Assembly: GCA_001695595.3 (NCBI GenBank)
Contig: MBPM02000116.1
Span: forward strand, 113,286-177,285
Reading direction: 5' to 3'
DNA length: 64,000 nucleotides
Source: Plasmopara viticola
Taxonomy: Eukaryota > Oomycota > Peronosporomycetes > Peronosporales > Peronosporaceae
The position numbers and the translations under genes were made by a program. Of this stretch, positions 38,843-47,636 are shown in pieces (position 1 is the first letter of the stretch; each line of letters starts with the position of its first letter). The notes under the pieces are model-generated. The model did no database searches and was not told the origin of the DNA. It worked only from the letters and a program-made list of their open reading frames with translations.

Positions 38843-39919
38843 ATGTCGAAGTTTTGTAAATCTCAAACACTCAGTATGGATGGAATCAAAAATATTATTA
38901 CTCGCGATATTAGATTGGGAAGCAAGTACACTACGGTATATCTATACACCAGACAACTCATCAAGCTTTACAAAAAAAATTTGCGCTTCGGATGAGCATT
39001 TTTAAGAGCAAAGAGTCTCATACTAAAAGTGAACGCCATCTGCAACATGGTCAAGAACCGATTTTGTTATACTTTTGGATAGTACAATGCGTTTCAAAAG
39101 GAGCTGAGTAAGCAGAACAAAGCTGCGAGGCTGGACAACGAACCGACGCTAGCGGAAGAGAAGAAGTACATCAGCTATGGAGAGCTAAGGTCCGTCCCTG
39201 ATAAAGCTGCAAACGTGCTCACCAAGTCGTTCAACGAACTGACGCTAACGGAAGAGAAGAAGTACATCAGCTATGGAGAGCTAATGTCCGTCCCTGGTTA
39301 AGCTGCAAACGTGCTCCCCAAATCGTTTTGATAAAATATTTCTATCTCGATCTGAGTTTGGAGCACTGGGTAAAGCAAATAAAACTGATTGATTTAGGCT
39401 TGTGTTTGATTGCATCACATTATGGTTAAATGTGCATTATCCGCTTCGTTTGGTAAAGCCGAGCGTTTTTCTCAATATAGAAAAAGGTATGAAATTTTTT
39501 TAAGAAAACGTTTTACATCTCAATAATTTCAAAAATGTTTGGCTCATGGCACCACAACCGATTTAGCTGGAAAGCACTACTAAGATCTTCATCGATTCCT
39601 ATCTCGACTTCTTAGCGTTTATGCTTGGAGAGCAGTCAAGAAAGCTTTTTTCAGTCGACAGCCAGGTGAATGCGATTCTACGAATTCAAGCAACTCCTTT
39701 AGTCGAGTTCTATCAAAGCTCTTCATGCAGTACATCAAAGCCGGTGTCAATAAATTTAACCCGACACATTGTTATTTGATCTAATCGCCAACATATGCCA
39801 AACTTACGAATTGCGAGAAGCAGGATCTACACGCCAAATTACTACACAGCAATGTGGCCGCTAACATGAGCTACAACTTGATTGCAAACCTAGCAAATGC
39901 TTCTAAAGTATTATTTTGA
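38843..39919 (+). pseudogene. Tyrosine recombinase (integrase) remnant
   Basis: Starts at an ATG with an N-terminal helical domain (T-R-Q-L-I-K-L-Y-K-K-N-L), then Q-K-E-L-S-K-Q-N and the linker E-K-K-Y-I-S-Y-G-E-L. Catalytic-domain fragments follow: V-H-Y-P-L-R-L-V near 39430 (first catalytic Arg), F-S-R-V-L-S-K-L-F near 39690, L-T-R-H-I-V-I near 39755 (the R-H box, in another frame), and L-H-S-N-V-A-A-N-M-S-Y-N-L near 39860 with a plausible catalytic Tyr. This order is that of the viral tyrosine recombinases of PLVs. Such enzymes integrate the viral genome without a DDE integrase. Several frameshifts, and an internal 96 bp duplication of the linker. Moderately sure. Confidence 0.58.
39136..39327. 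repeat. Two tandem 96 bp units
   Basis: Units 39136-39231 and 39232-39327 differ at only a handful of bases. The period is 32 codons, so the duplication keeps the frame of the recombinase linker (E-E-K-K-Y-I-S-Y-G-E-L occurs twice). Confidence 0.85.
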
Positions 39920-40866
39920 AGAGACAATTCATACGATCACGCACCCAAACCTCCTGCAAAGTTCGCTACAGCTCCGCTAAGCAGACCTAAAGACCGTCGG
40001 GAATGTGGTACTTTCACACCTACTGGCAACGACAAAAACTTAAGTTTGACATTTTTGATATAACATACAAAGAAATCATGAAGAAAAACCAGAATAGACC
40101 ATACCGAAAAGCTGGTCCATTCTATGTGGAATTTTATGGACTCCAAGCTTGCTTGAGAAGCAACAAATTTCAACTCGAAGACACGTGTGGCTTCGAGCAG
40201 GCGTCAGAGCCACTGGTACCGCTGGTACACAGGGACTTACGTGAGCCGTAAATATAAAAATGCAAGTATCTCATGCATTCGTTGATCTCTGGCGAACAAA
40301 AACAAGGCTTCAGCAAGTCTTTGTTTGATCATCTCGATCAGCCTGAGAGCCACTTTATAAAATACAGTAAAAACAAATGCAAAATTTCTTCACGCGGGTT
40401 CGAAAGTGCGCATAATCAATTTTGGATTGTTTGGTCAATCGTCTAAAGATGCTCAAAGGTGAAAGGACATAAATGATAATTCTTCACTTGAAAAATCTGA
40501 AATGAAGTCAAATCTTGACTAGCAATACGAAAACAAAAGTTTTTTCGGCATCATATTACAGCCACTTCAAGCGTCTGGTGAAGATTTTGATCTCTTAGAT
40601 CTGTTGAACGTTAGTAGCTTTGACGTATCAATGTATGTTGCTGCTTTCTTCTTTTTTTGTTCCTTCGCAAGCTGATCTTCTGGAGCTGAGTGGATAGTGT
40701 CTCAACATTCGTCGAGCCGTAGTTTTTTCTGGATGGCGCTACTTGTTTCGAATGATCTACCTCGCCTCATACATCAATCTTCATTGCTTGAGGCACTAAT
40801 TGTTGCCTAGTTCTCTTTCGTCGATGCATTTATCTTCTTTGGATAGTAAATACAAGTTAAAAAAAA
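39920..40866. other. Unassigned part of the PLV-like element
   Basis: Contains an 82-codon frame at 40003-40251 (+) and a piece near 40580-40650 (L-L-D-L-L-N-V-S-S-F-D-V). I recognise neither. Possibly a further virion or replication gene in decay. Confidence 0.4.
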
Positions 40867-41725
40867 ATGAACTTTTTAATTCTGTTATATCTAAGCAACC
40901 AAGTGGCTGCTCACCAGCTTCGATATCGATTCTCACAGCCCATCGACTTTAATCAGTATAACACTGCACTAGGATCTATATCCATCTACTACTTTTGGTG
41001 AGAAATTATTGCTCAGCGTTAAAACATTAGCTTCAAGATCATATAGCCAACTGCTTCCACTATAACTACTTTTCACTTTCGCTCTCTAGTGGCAATTATT
41101 CAGCAAAAGACATCAGAAGCTAACTTCAAAATTGATTTATTCAAAACAATTTATATTTGATTAAAAGCACGACTGGACAATAATACTACTTCATCTCTGC
41201 TCTTAAATTTCTTCTAGCTATGCAATCCAATTTACAATGCAATCGATCACGAAAATCTCGGGCTACAATGCTACCAGCGGCTTTTCGACTTTGCCAGTCA
41301 CCCTTACACGCCTCGGCTTGAGATTGATAACGCTGCGTTGAACCTATTATCGGGATCAGCCCAACTACATTTCCCGCGGCTCAGACAACCAGCGTCAGAC
41401 AACCAGCGTCTATGCAATCAGTAGTAATTTGAAGCTTCAGACCGATCATGTAGCTAGCGTTGTCGTCACTTGTCTAAATTTTCACAACCCGATCGCAAAT
41501 AAAAATTAAGTCTTGCACACATATGCCAATGCAGATTTTGAGTGCGGGAGTTTAATAAATACCTCATAGGCGCTAGTCTATTGCCTGATGCAGGGTATAT
41601 ATAGCAAATTAACGTTTTCGTATCAAAGTATGATACTCTTGAGGATTATCGATAAGTATTCGCTTCTAAATGAGGCAGCGGAAGAGCCCCAAGCGATAAA
41701 AAAAGAAGCAGTGAATAATCAATGA
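40867..41725 (+). pseudogene. Penton-like (single jelly-roll minor capsid) remnant
   Basis: Starts at an ATG after an A-run. Fragments in order: F-N-Q-Y-N-T-A-L-G-S-I-S-I-Y-Y-F-W near 40950-41000, F-K-I-I then T-T-F-H-F-R near 41030-41090, a D-L-F-K-T-I-Y region near 41140, and near the end V-A-S-V-V-V-T-C and D-F-E-C-G-S-L-I-N. Polinton pentons share a similar order: an early W-x-V-A-L-x-x-x-S-I-Y-Y-x-W block, beta strands, and a late F-G-S-L-I block. Multiple stops. The penton would form the capsid vertices. Assignment by eye only. Confidence 0.45.
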
Positions 41726-42239
41726 GCGGCTGGCCATCGCCGATGTTTTTTTTTTGAAATGCTCAGATCGTCCTGCTCGTGTGTATCTACCGCCACATTC
41801 ATTTTCTCGATACAATTTTCCCTTTTTGGTAATCTTTTGTTTATTTCGCTCCCGCCATTCCTTTTTTTTTTCTCGGCGATCGTCTCATTGTTCTGGCTGC
41901 GATATCGTTGGTTCTTCTTGGCGATCTTCTGCTTGTTCTGGTCGCGATATTGTTGGATCATATCTCTGTTATTATGATAATTTGCCTTCTTAGATAGATT
42001 TGCAATAGATCCGCACCTGCTCATAAGCCTCTAAGTGAGTGCGACCACAAACTCCATATTCAGAACCATTCTAAATTGATACCATGTTGCTTAAAGAATG
42101 GATAGATTGCAACTTCGAAAATTTACCATTTTACGTAATGGTTTTGATTGCGATACTTCCAGCGTTGTTTTAATTTTTTGTTCGAAGTGCTTCCGACGTA
42201 GCACAGATCGCTCTGAGCGTTGCAGATTCTTTCAATCAT
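41719..42239 (-). pseudogene. GIY-YIG endonuclease with basic C-terminal repeats, broken
   Basis: From an ATG at 42239, I-E-R-I-C-N-A-Q-S-D-L-C-Y-V-G-S-T-S matches the GIY-YIG core (Y-V-G-S-T is the YIG half), followed by K-L-K-Q-R-W. After a stop and frame change, Y-P-F-F-K-Q-H-G-I-N and C-G-R-T-H-L-E-A-Y-E-Q appear, as in eukaryotic-virus GIY-YIG proteins. The C-terminus (41719-42024) consists of Lys/Arg/Gln/Asn-rich repeats (Y-R-D-Q-N-K-Q-K-I-A-K-K-N), a DNA-binding-like tail typical of this family. Homing or genome-processing nuclease by family; at least two frame breaks. Confidence 0.62.
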
Positions 42240-42389
42240 AATTGCCACTCTAATGTCTTTTTTAATACTAATTCATCTTCTCTTGAGATAGATTCATAAA
42301 TTGCCGACTGATTCGATAACATTCCTGTAAATCTTTTGATTGATGATATCTATTAACATCGTGCTCATCTTTTCAAGGACTGTTCTTTT

Positions 42390-42940
42390 GTAGAGATCGA
42401 TGAATGTTTTGATTGGAATGTCAGTTGGAAATTCGCGACAAATGACCTTCAGGTCACGGCTTGTTAAACTTCACCCGAGTACAAATACTGACTAATAATT
42501 TGAATCATTTTCGGAATCTCAAAATAGAGTCGACCAGCCCTGCTTACGTCCACACTGCGAAATCTGAGCCTGTGTCGTTTTTGGCTTTATGACCAAGTCA
42601 TCTAAGATAAACAATTTGCATCGTACCCACTCATTGCTGGAACTTGGCCCTCTTTAATGACCTGAACGTTATCGATAGTGTCTTCAAGATGACCGTAGAG
42701 TGTCTCGTAAGTCTTTGTACATATGGCGATCTTCGTGAAGCTTTTGCCCAAGAGAGCGATTATGTAGAGAACGGTGTTTGACTTCCCTAAACCACTAGAA
42801 TAGGCCACGCAGGTGCAAAATGGCAGCTCAAAGTGCTCGTTCTTGGGAAACACTTCAGCTTTGATCTGGGGAAGACTACTGGAAAAATTGGTTGGGCTTA
42901 AAATGTCTCTTTCCCGAACAGTAATCTCCCTGCTATCCAA
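42390..42940 (-). pseudogene. A32/FtsK-HerA-type genome packaging ATPase remnant
   Basis: The first frame (42602-42940, starting at an ATG) has a P-loop S-S-G-L-G-K-S-N-T near residues 48-56 followed by V-L-Y-I-I, and I-A-I-C-T-K-T-Y-E. After a frame change, L-F-I-L-D-D-L-V-I-K near 42595 is a good Walker B. Further on come F-E-I-P-K-M-I near 42510 and L-K-V-I-C-R-E-F-P near 42430. This order is that of Polinton and virophage packaging ATPases, which pump DNA into the capsid. At least two frameshifts. Confidence 0.66.
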
Positions 42941-43119
42941 TAGCTCTTACCTCACAAATATCTAACACCAACCACAGGCGATAACGCTATTTATCACTGA
43001 GTTGTGTTTAACACCAATCGTGATTAGCAATTTAAATGTCGGTTCTTTTCGCATTGTAGCACTGCGACAGATCTTTCTACTATCACCGGCATTACATCCG
43101 ATTCGTCTCTACCTTGTAA

Positions 43120-44262
43120 GACAATGACATTTTATAGTTTAGGTTTGGATCAATGCCCTTGGGCATTTCAAGCTCGAAAAATTGCGATTCTACGGCGAAA
43201 CTGCAAATCGTGAAAATATGAAAATCTGTCGAGTATCTGGTACAAATAAACTGGTCATTGCATCGAGAACGACATCAGCATCAGACAACAAAATGTATGT
43301 ATTGCTGGAATATTAACCGAGAATCCGAGTTCAGAGGTGTTTCAGCTTCAAGGGCTGATGTATTCACTATCCATTGGAACAACAAACATCGTTTGGTTCC
43401 ACATCTCAAACACACAGATTTTGCTTTAATGCTAAAAGTACAAAGCCACACATTAGAAGGTATTCACATACATGAACCCTTACAACCTCAGCGCGTGCTA
43501 TCTGTAACAATCCTGCTGGATCGTCGCCTACACCATCAAGTGGCTGTCTTCACCTTGTTTCAGACACTGTATATAAATTGTTGTTACGGCATTCTCCAGT
43601 TCGTTTGGGACTGCGCCTCTCACGTTAAATTCTGGTAATGTTATATTAGAGATTTAATGCTCTCACCGATGGATGTGCTAACTACGACTTGACGATCTTC
43701 ATGGAATCGTCTAGCGCATCGACTGTTGGTCTCGGATATTAAATGAACAATGCAAGCAATACGACCTCCACTAATAGTGCATCTTTTTGGAACTACTCTC
43801 GACAACGATTTGGTTCTGATACAAAAAAGATTACAGTAACCTCTGCTGGTCGAGTCGGTATTAGAGTTGAATCGCCATCGGCCACTTTGCACGTCTCTGA
43901 ACCAACAGGGTCGGTGTTGGCGGAACATCAAATTGTTATCAATACAATGGACAAAGAGACATTTGAAGCAATCCCAGTCAGTGTCACGGTCTCTATGATA
44001 TATTCGTCTTCCATGTTCTGTGTGCAATCCATGTACACAAGATCTAGTGAGCAACTTAAGGAGAATATAACACCTATTTCGATCACCTTGGACCACTAGA
44101 TACAACTGAAAGGGAGAGAACAAAGTAGAAATTGGACTGATTAAGCAGGATGCAATCAAAATGTGGGGAAAATTGGTCAGCGTCATGCCGAATAAAAGTT
44201 TGAAAGAAGAAGGCTTCAATGATCTGGAAGGATATCAATATACTCCCAACTTGGCGCGCTAA
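43120..44262 (+). pseudogene. Fibre/adhesin with S74 intramolecular chaperone domain, broken
   Basis: The longest frame is 43743-44099. It contains I-T-V-T-S-A-G-R-V-G-I-R-V-E-S-P-S-A-T-L-H-V, the N-G-x-V-G-I-G-T-x-x-P-x-x-x-L-H-V repeat of tail fibres, and then S-S-E-Q-L-K-E-N-I, the S-D-x-R-L-K-E-N-I start of the peptidase S74 domain. One frameshift later (44125-44262) E-I-G-L-I-K-Q-D-A and Y-Q-Y-T-P-N-L-A close the domain. Upstream fragments from about 43120 (G-T-N-K-L-V-I-A-S, A-G-S-S-P-T-P-S-S-G-C-L) look like the shaft. S74 domains help fibres trimerise and then cut themselves off; the usual Asp after the Ser is Glu here. Several stops. Confidence 0.7.
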
Positions 44263-45389
44263 ATACTGCTGCCATCAAATAAAATAAGTGAATGAGTCAG
44301 AAATAAAAGTCACTTGAGCAATGCTTAATTTGGATAAAGATTCCATCGAAGCAGCCTTTCATTTCAGCTTTTCCTGATTCCATCTCGTTTCATCTCATGC
44401 TTTCTTGGAGGTCATGATCATTATCTTCAAAACAGTATTAGTCCTTGTGTTTATGGACAGCTTCGCCGGAATACTACTGCATATTGACTTCTGTAGCTAT
44501 TGCTATCGTCAGTATATCATTTTTTATGCCAGGACTTAGCGCCGCCAGTTTCTCTTCTCCTTTGTTTTTTTTGTAATCACTTCTCTTCTCATCTTGAAAT
44601 AGTTGTCGAGGGGCCCCGCCTCAGCTCGCTTAGCAGCTTTTTTGTCGCTCGTTTGTCAGTGGGAAATTCATTTGGGAGAGTTTCACTGGTTCATCCATGA
44701 CTATGTCACCAAACTTACTAGCCATTTCTTGATCTGTTTGAATTGATTATCCTCTAAAAGACTTTCCCCGCTTGTTCAAATACAAAACATGATCATCCAC
44801 CACCTCCCTTAAAGTCTTCTTCCTTTAATGTATGCTCGAGTATTGACAGTTTTTTCGGCAACGCAATTTACTCCACTTTGAAAAGTCTGCTGGTGCATCT
44901 TCTGGTGCAATGGGCTTTTTCCCATCAGCATCGATGTCAGTACGTATGTATGCTTTTGTCTACTGAGATGGGAGTTTCATTGGTTTCACTATTAATAACT
45001 TAATGATGTCCTTTAGGTCCTTTGCGTATCTTCTCGATCATTTCATCATAGCCGTACTCATGGTTCTTTGCCATCACTTGCTAGAATTAATTCGCAAATG
45101 AACCAGTGCTTGACTTGTCAAATGATTCGTCTTGAATAAAAAGAAAGTATTTCGCTTTTTGTCTCAAGCAAAATGTAATTTTTGCCATTGCATTGTAATA
45201 GCGATCGTAAGCTTTTTTCTTGGACTGATGATCTGAGAAATGGCCACTCATGATTGATTTTGGATAGGAAAAATGCTTTAATAACAAATACGTTCTTGGC
45301 GTTGCACGGGATGGGATACAGTACCCATAGCCGTTGCACTGGTTGCAATACAGTACCTATAGCCGTATTCACTGTTGCAACAACTTCGG
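44263..45389. other. Unassigned part of the PLV-like element
   Basis: Mostly minus-strand fragments with coding character (for example E-Y-G-Y-D-E-M-I-E-K-I near 45050 and a 66-codon frame at 45087-45287) but no family I can name. A ~33 bp direct repeat with cagtacc-tatagccgt cores lies at about 45310-45375. Confidence 0.4.
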
Positions 45390-46984
45390 GCCATGCGTGG
45401 TAATAGTTCGTGAGAGCGTAGTTTATTGCAAATACCAGACACGATAATACTGTTACTGACACCGTCTCTAAGTGAAAGACGACGACCAATATCAACAGCA
45501 ACAAATCGACATAGTATATCGCTGAGATAAACAAACCAGCCGAGGCAACATCATCAAGGCCACCATCACAGCCTGACGTTACCATCTCTTGTAAGGATAA
45601 GCCATGACTGAAACAGACAGGAAAATTTCCAGATAGGATCGTTTTTTACTGTGACCTGAAAATTTTTCAATGCAGCAAATGGACTAGTCGTTGAAGGTAC
45701 CGTCGAGAATGGGCTGCGAAACAGATTGACTATCCGACACAGTGGCGTCTGCTGCTGGATTGGTGATGACAGGCTGCATGATCAGACGCTTCGACAGTCC
45801 ACGTGAAGAAAGCACTCGAGGCAACAGCGAACGTATTCGTTATTTCACTCGAAGTAGCGGAACGTTTTTTTCTGAGCAAGTGCATAACCGGCGCATGGCT
45901 TAGGCGAGGAGTATGTTGGAACAAGAAGACGCGAGAATGATTGCGATGGAGTATTACCAGCGTTAACGGTTGGAGTACCATTGACATCGGCAGTAATTGT
46001 AAGCGTGACCGTAGATGCAGGGCACCAGACAAAGCCGTAGTGGTTACGTCACTGCTTAAATTTCACAGAGCTGGGCAAAAGTTCCCGAAGTCCATGTTAT
46101 TGCTCAAAGTAGCAATATTAAAAGGAGTCACATGTCAGCATTGCCAGCTGTAATTAAACTATTAGATGAATAGTTGTAATTGAGGTATATAAAGCTGCGC
46201 ATATTCTTCTGCATTAGGCATTTCTTTGCAGATATCGCGCAACTTAATGCGGGCCACATAATGCGCAACGTAATATGGCGAGCCAGCAGTATCCGCACCT
46301 ACAGGAGCTACTTAGACTTGAGGTTTAGATCCAGACTGAAAATTTGCGCTACGTCCCATAACATCGAAGGCAAATTTTAAGCTTTGTTGGTCAAGAGCGG
46401 TAAAGAGCGATCGTTCAGCAGCTTCCCGGTTTGAGTAATTGTTAGCTAATCCAAATTTACCCATTCTACTAGGAGCTGTCATAAGCGACGAAGTAGACTG
46501 GCTATCAAGCCATTGCCCTGCTCCGCTTTTACTCTTAAGACTTCAAAGTGGAATATTTATCCAGTACAAAATTGCTTCTTGACCCATGTTTGACATTACG
46601 TGTTATAATCCATCAAGTCAGAGCCTTTGATGTTGTATTCACATTCTCATGAACCTAATTTGGACAGTGGCTTCGTCGATAACACCTTAATCACTATCAA
46701 TAACTTGCCATGCGTTGGCCTACAGGCTGCAGTCGAAGTGACCGAACCGATCCGCCATTTAAAATTTAAAGCTTGATCGGAAGCTCGGTAACAGCCTCTT
46801 TCCAATTTACAAAAGTGGCTTGCGATGAGATGGTCGGAAGATTGAATTGAATTTGCTCCGCTTACTGACCAGTGTTGCTGGCAGATTTTTGAATATAAGT
46901 CCATCTCGTATCTCAGAAGAGCGTCTCAGCTGGAGCTGGTTCGACGGAGTGTTTGAAAGAAGAAACATTGGAAGCAGACGACAT
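45390..46984 (-). pseudogene. Major capsid protein (double jelly-roll type) remnant
   Basis: An ATG at 46984 begins M-S-S-A-S-N-V-S-S-F-K-H. Fragments then follow in several frames: F-D-V-M-G-R-S-A-N-F near 46350, V-A-R-I-K-L-R-D-I-C-K-E-M-P near 46240, V-T-L-T-I-T-A-D-V-N-G-T-P-T-V near 46000, R-L-L-V-P-T-Y and K-K-T-F-R-Y near 45870-45930, then L-Q-P-V-I-T-N-P, T-S-P-F-A-A-L-K-N-F-Q-V-T-V near 45670, and near the end G-G-L-D-D-V and I-I-V-S-G-I-C-N-K-L near 45430. The order and the K-K-T-x-R-Y, S-P-F-A-A-L-K-N and late V-S-G-x-x-N blocks fit Polinton major capsid proteins. Many frameshifts. Divergent from the protease gene, 57 bases apart. Confidence 0.6.
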
Positions 46985-47041
46985 ACTCTATGCAATTGTA
47001 TTGATGTTGGCTATACTATACTTGCCGAAAAATAAAGCACC
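46985..47041. promoter_or_regulatory. Divergent promoter region, capsid (-) and protease (+)
   Basis: Only 57 bases separate the two opposing ATG codons. The spacer holds ctatactatac near 47012, a possible TATA-like core that reads almost the same on both strands. Shared late expression of capsid and protease would make sense; the sequence itself gives only the arrangement. Confidence 0.4.
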
Positions 47042-47400
47042 ATGACCAAAAAAAATATCATTAATCTGTCAAGGACGACGGATGATCAATTCGTGAAATC
47101 GGCCAATTCTCGTGGAGTCAAAGTACATCAAATTGATTTCGAAAGAATTAAAACAAAAGCAAAGACTCTTGCATAATCATGATGGGCTATCTCATGATCG
47201 GCGGCCAATACTGGATGGCAGTCTCAAACAGAGATAAGGCTTACTTCGATCCTTTAAAATTACCAAGACTTCATGTGATCACAATATTCTTACCGCGAAA
47301 TTGGTATTTAAAATCCACGGTTTGAATTCTGTGGCTCTACTATCTGCAGCACAAACAATCAAAAGAGTTCTACAAGCTTTTCAACGATCAATTTCCTTGA
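47042..47400 (+). pseudogene. Adenain-like cysteine protease (PRO) remnant
   Basis: Start frame M-T-K-K-N-I-I-N-L to a stop at 47176; then in another frame M-I-G-G-Q-Y-W-M-A-V-S-N-R-D-K-A-Y-F-D-P-L, which matches the G-G-x-H-W-x-x-x-x-x-x-x-x-x-Y-F-D-x-x-G block of adenovirus-type proteases, with the catalytic His apparently changed to Tyr. Further on are F-C-G near 47325 and, one frame away, L-Y-Y-L-Q-H-K-Q, which together resemble the C-G-x-Y-x-L catalytic Cys block, then F-Y-K-L-F-N-D-Q-F-P and a stop at 47400. Such proteases mature the virion proteins. Inactive by several criteria. Confidence 0.58.
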
Positions 47401-47636
47401 TGTACACACAGCAATGAATATTAGGATACATTAATATGCACGAGTCAGGACTGATCCCCATCGACAAGCACTAGTACTCGTTGCTAGCTCCCAAACCCGA
47501 AGGCAGGAGTTAAAGTCACGTCATTGCTTACCCTGGATGGCTATACCCGCATCGCTGATAACAGTTCTACAGCCAAGGTATATCTGATGGAAATACCTAG
47601 TCTTGCGCAGTTGCGCGCTAAGTATCAGTAAGACTA
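47401..47636. other. Short coding-like remnant next to the right arm
   Basis: About 41 codons from near 47510 (V-T-S-L-L-T-L-D-G-Y-T-R-I, then A-Q-L-R-A-K-Y-Q and a stop at about 47631) look coding but match no family I know. Confidence 0.3.

Noticed and set aside
43641..44219. 192-codon minus-strand frame
   Set aside because: It lies antisense to the S74 fibre gene, whose plus-strand motifs are convincing, and has no domain of its own.
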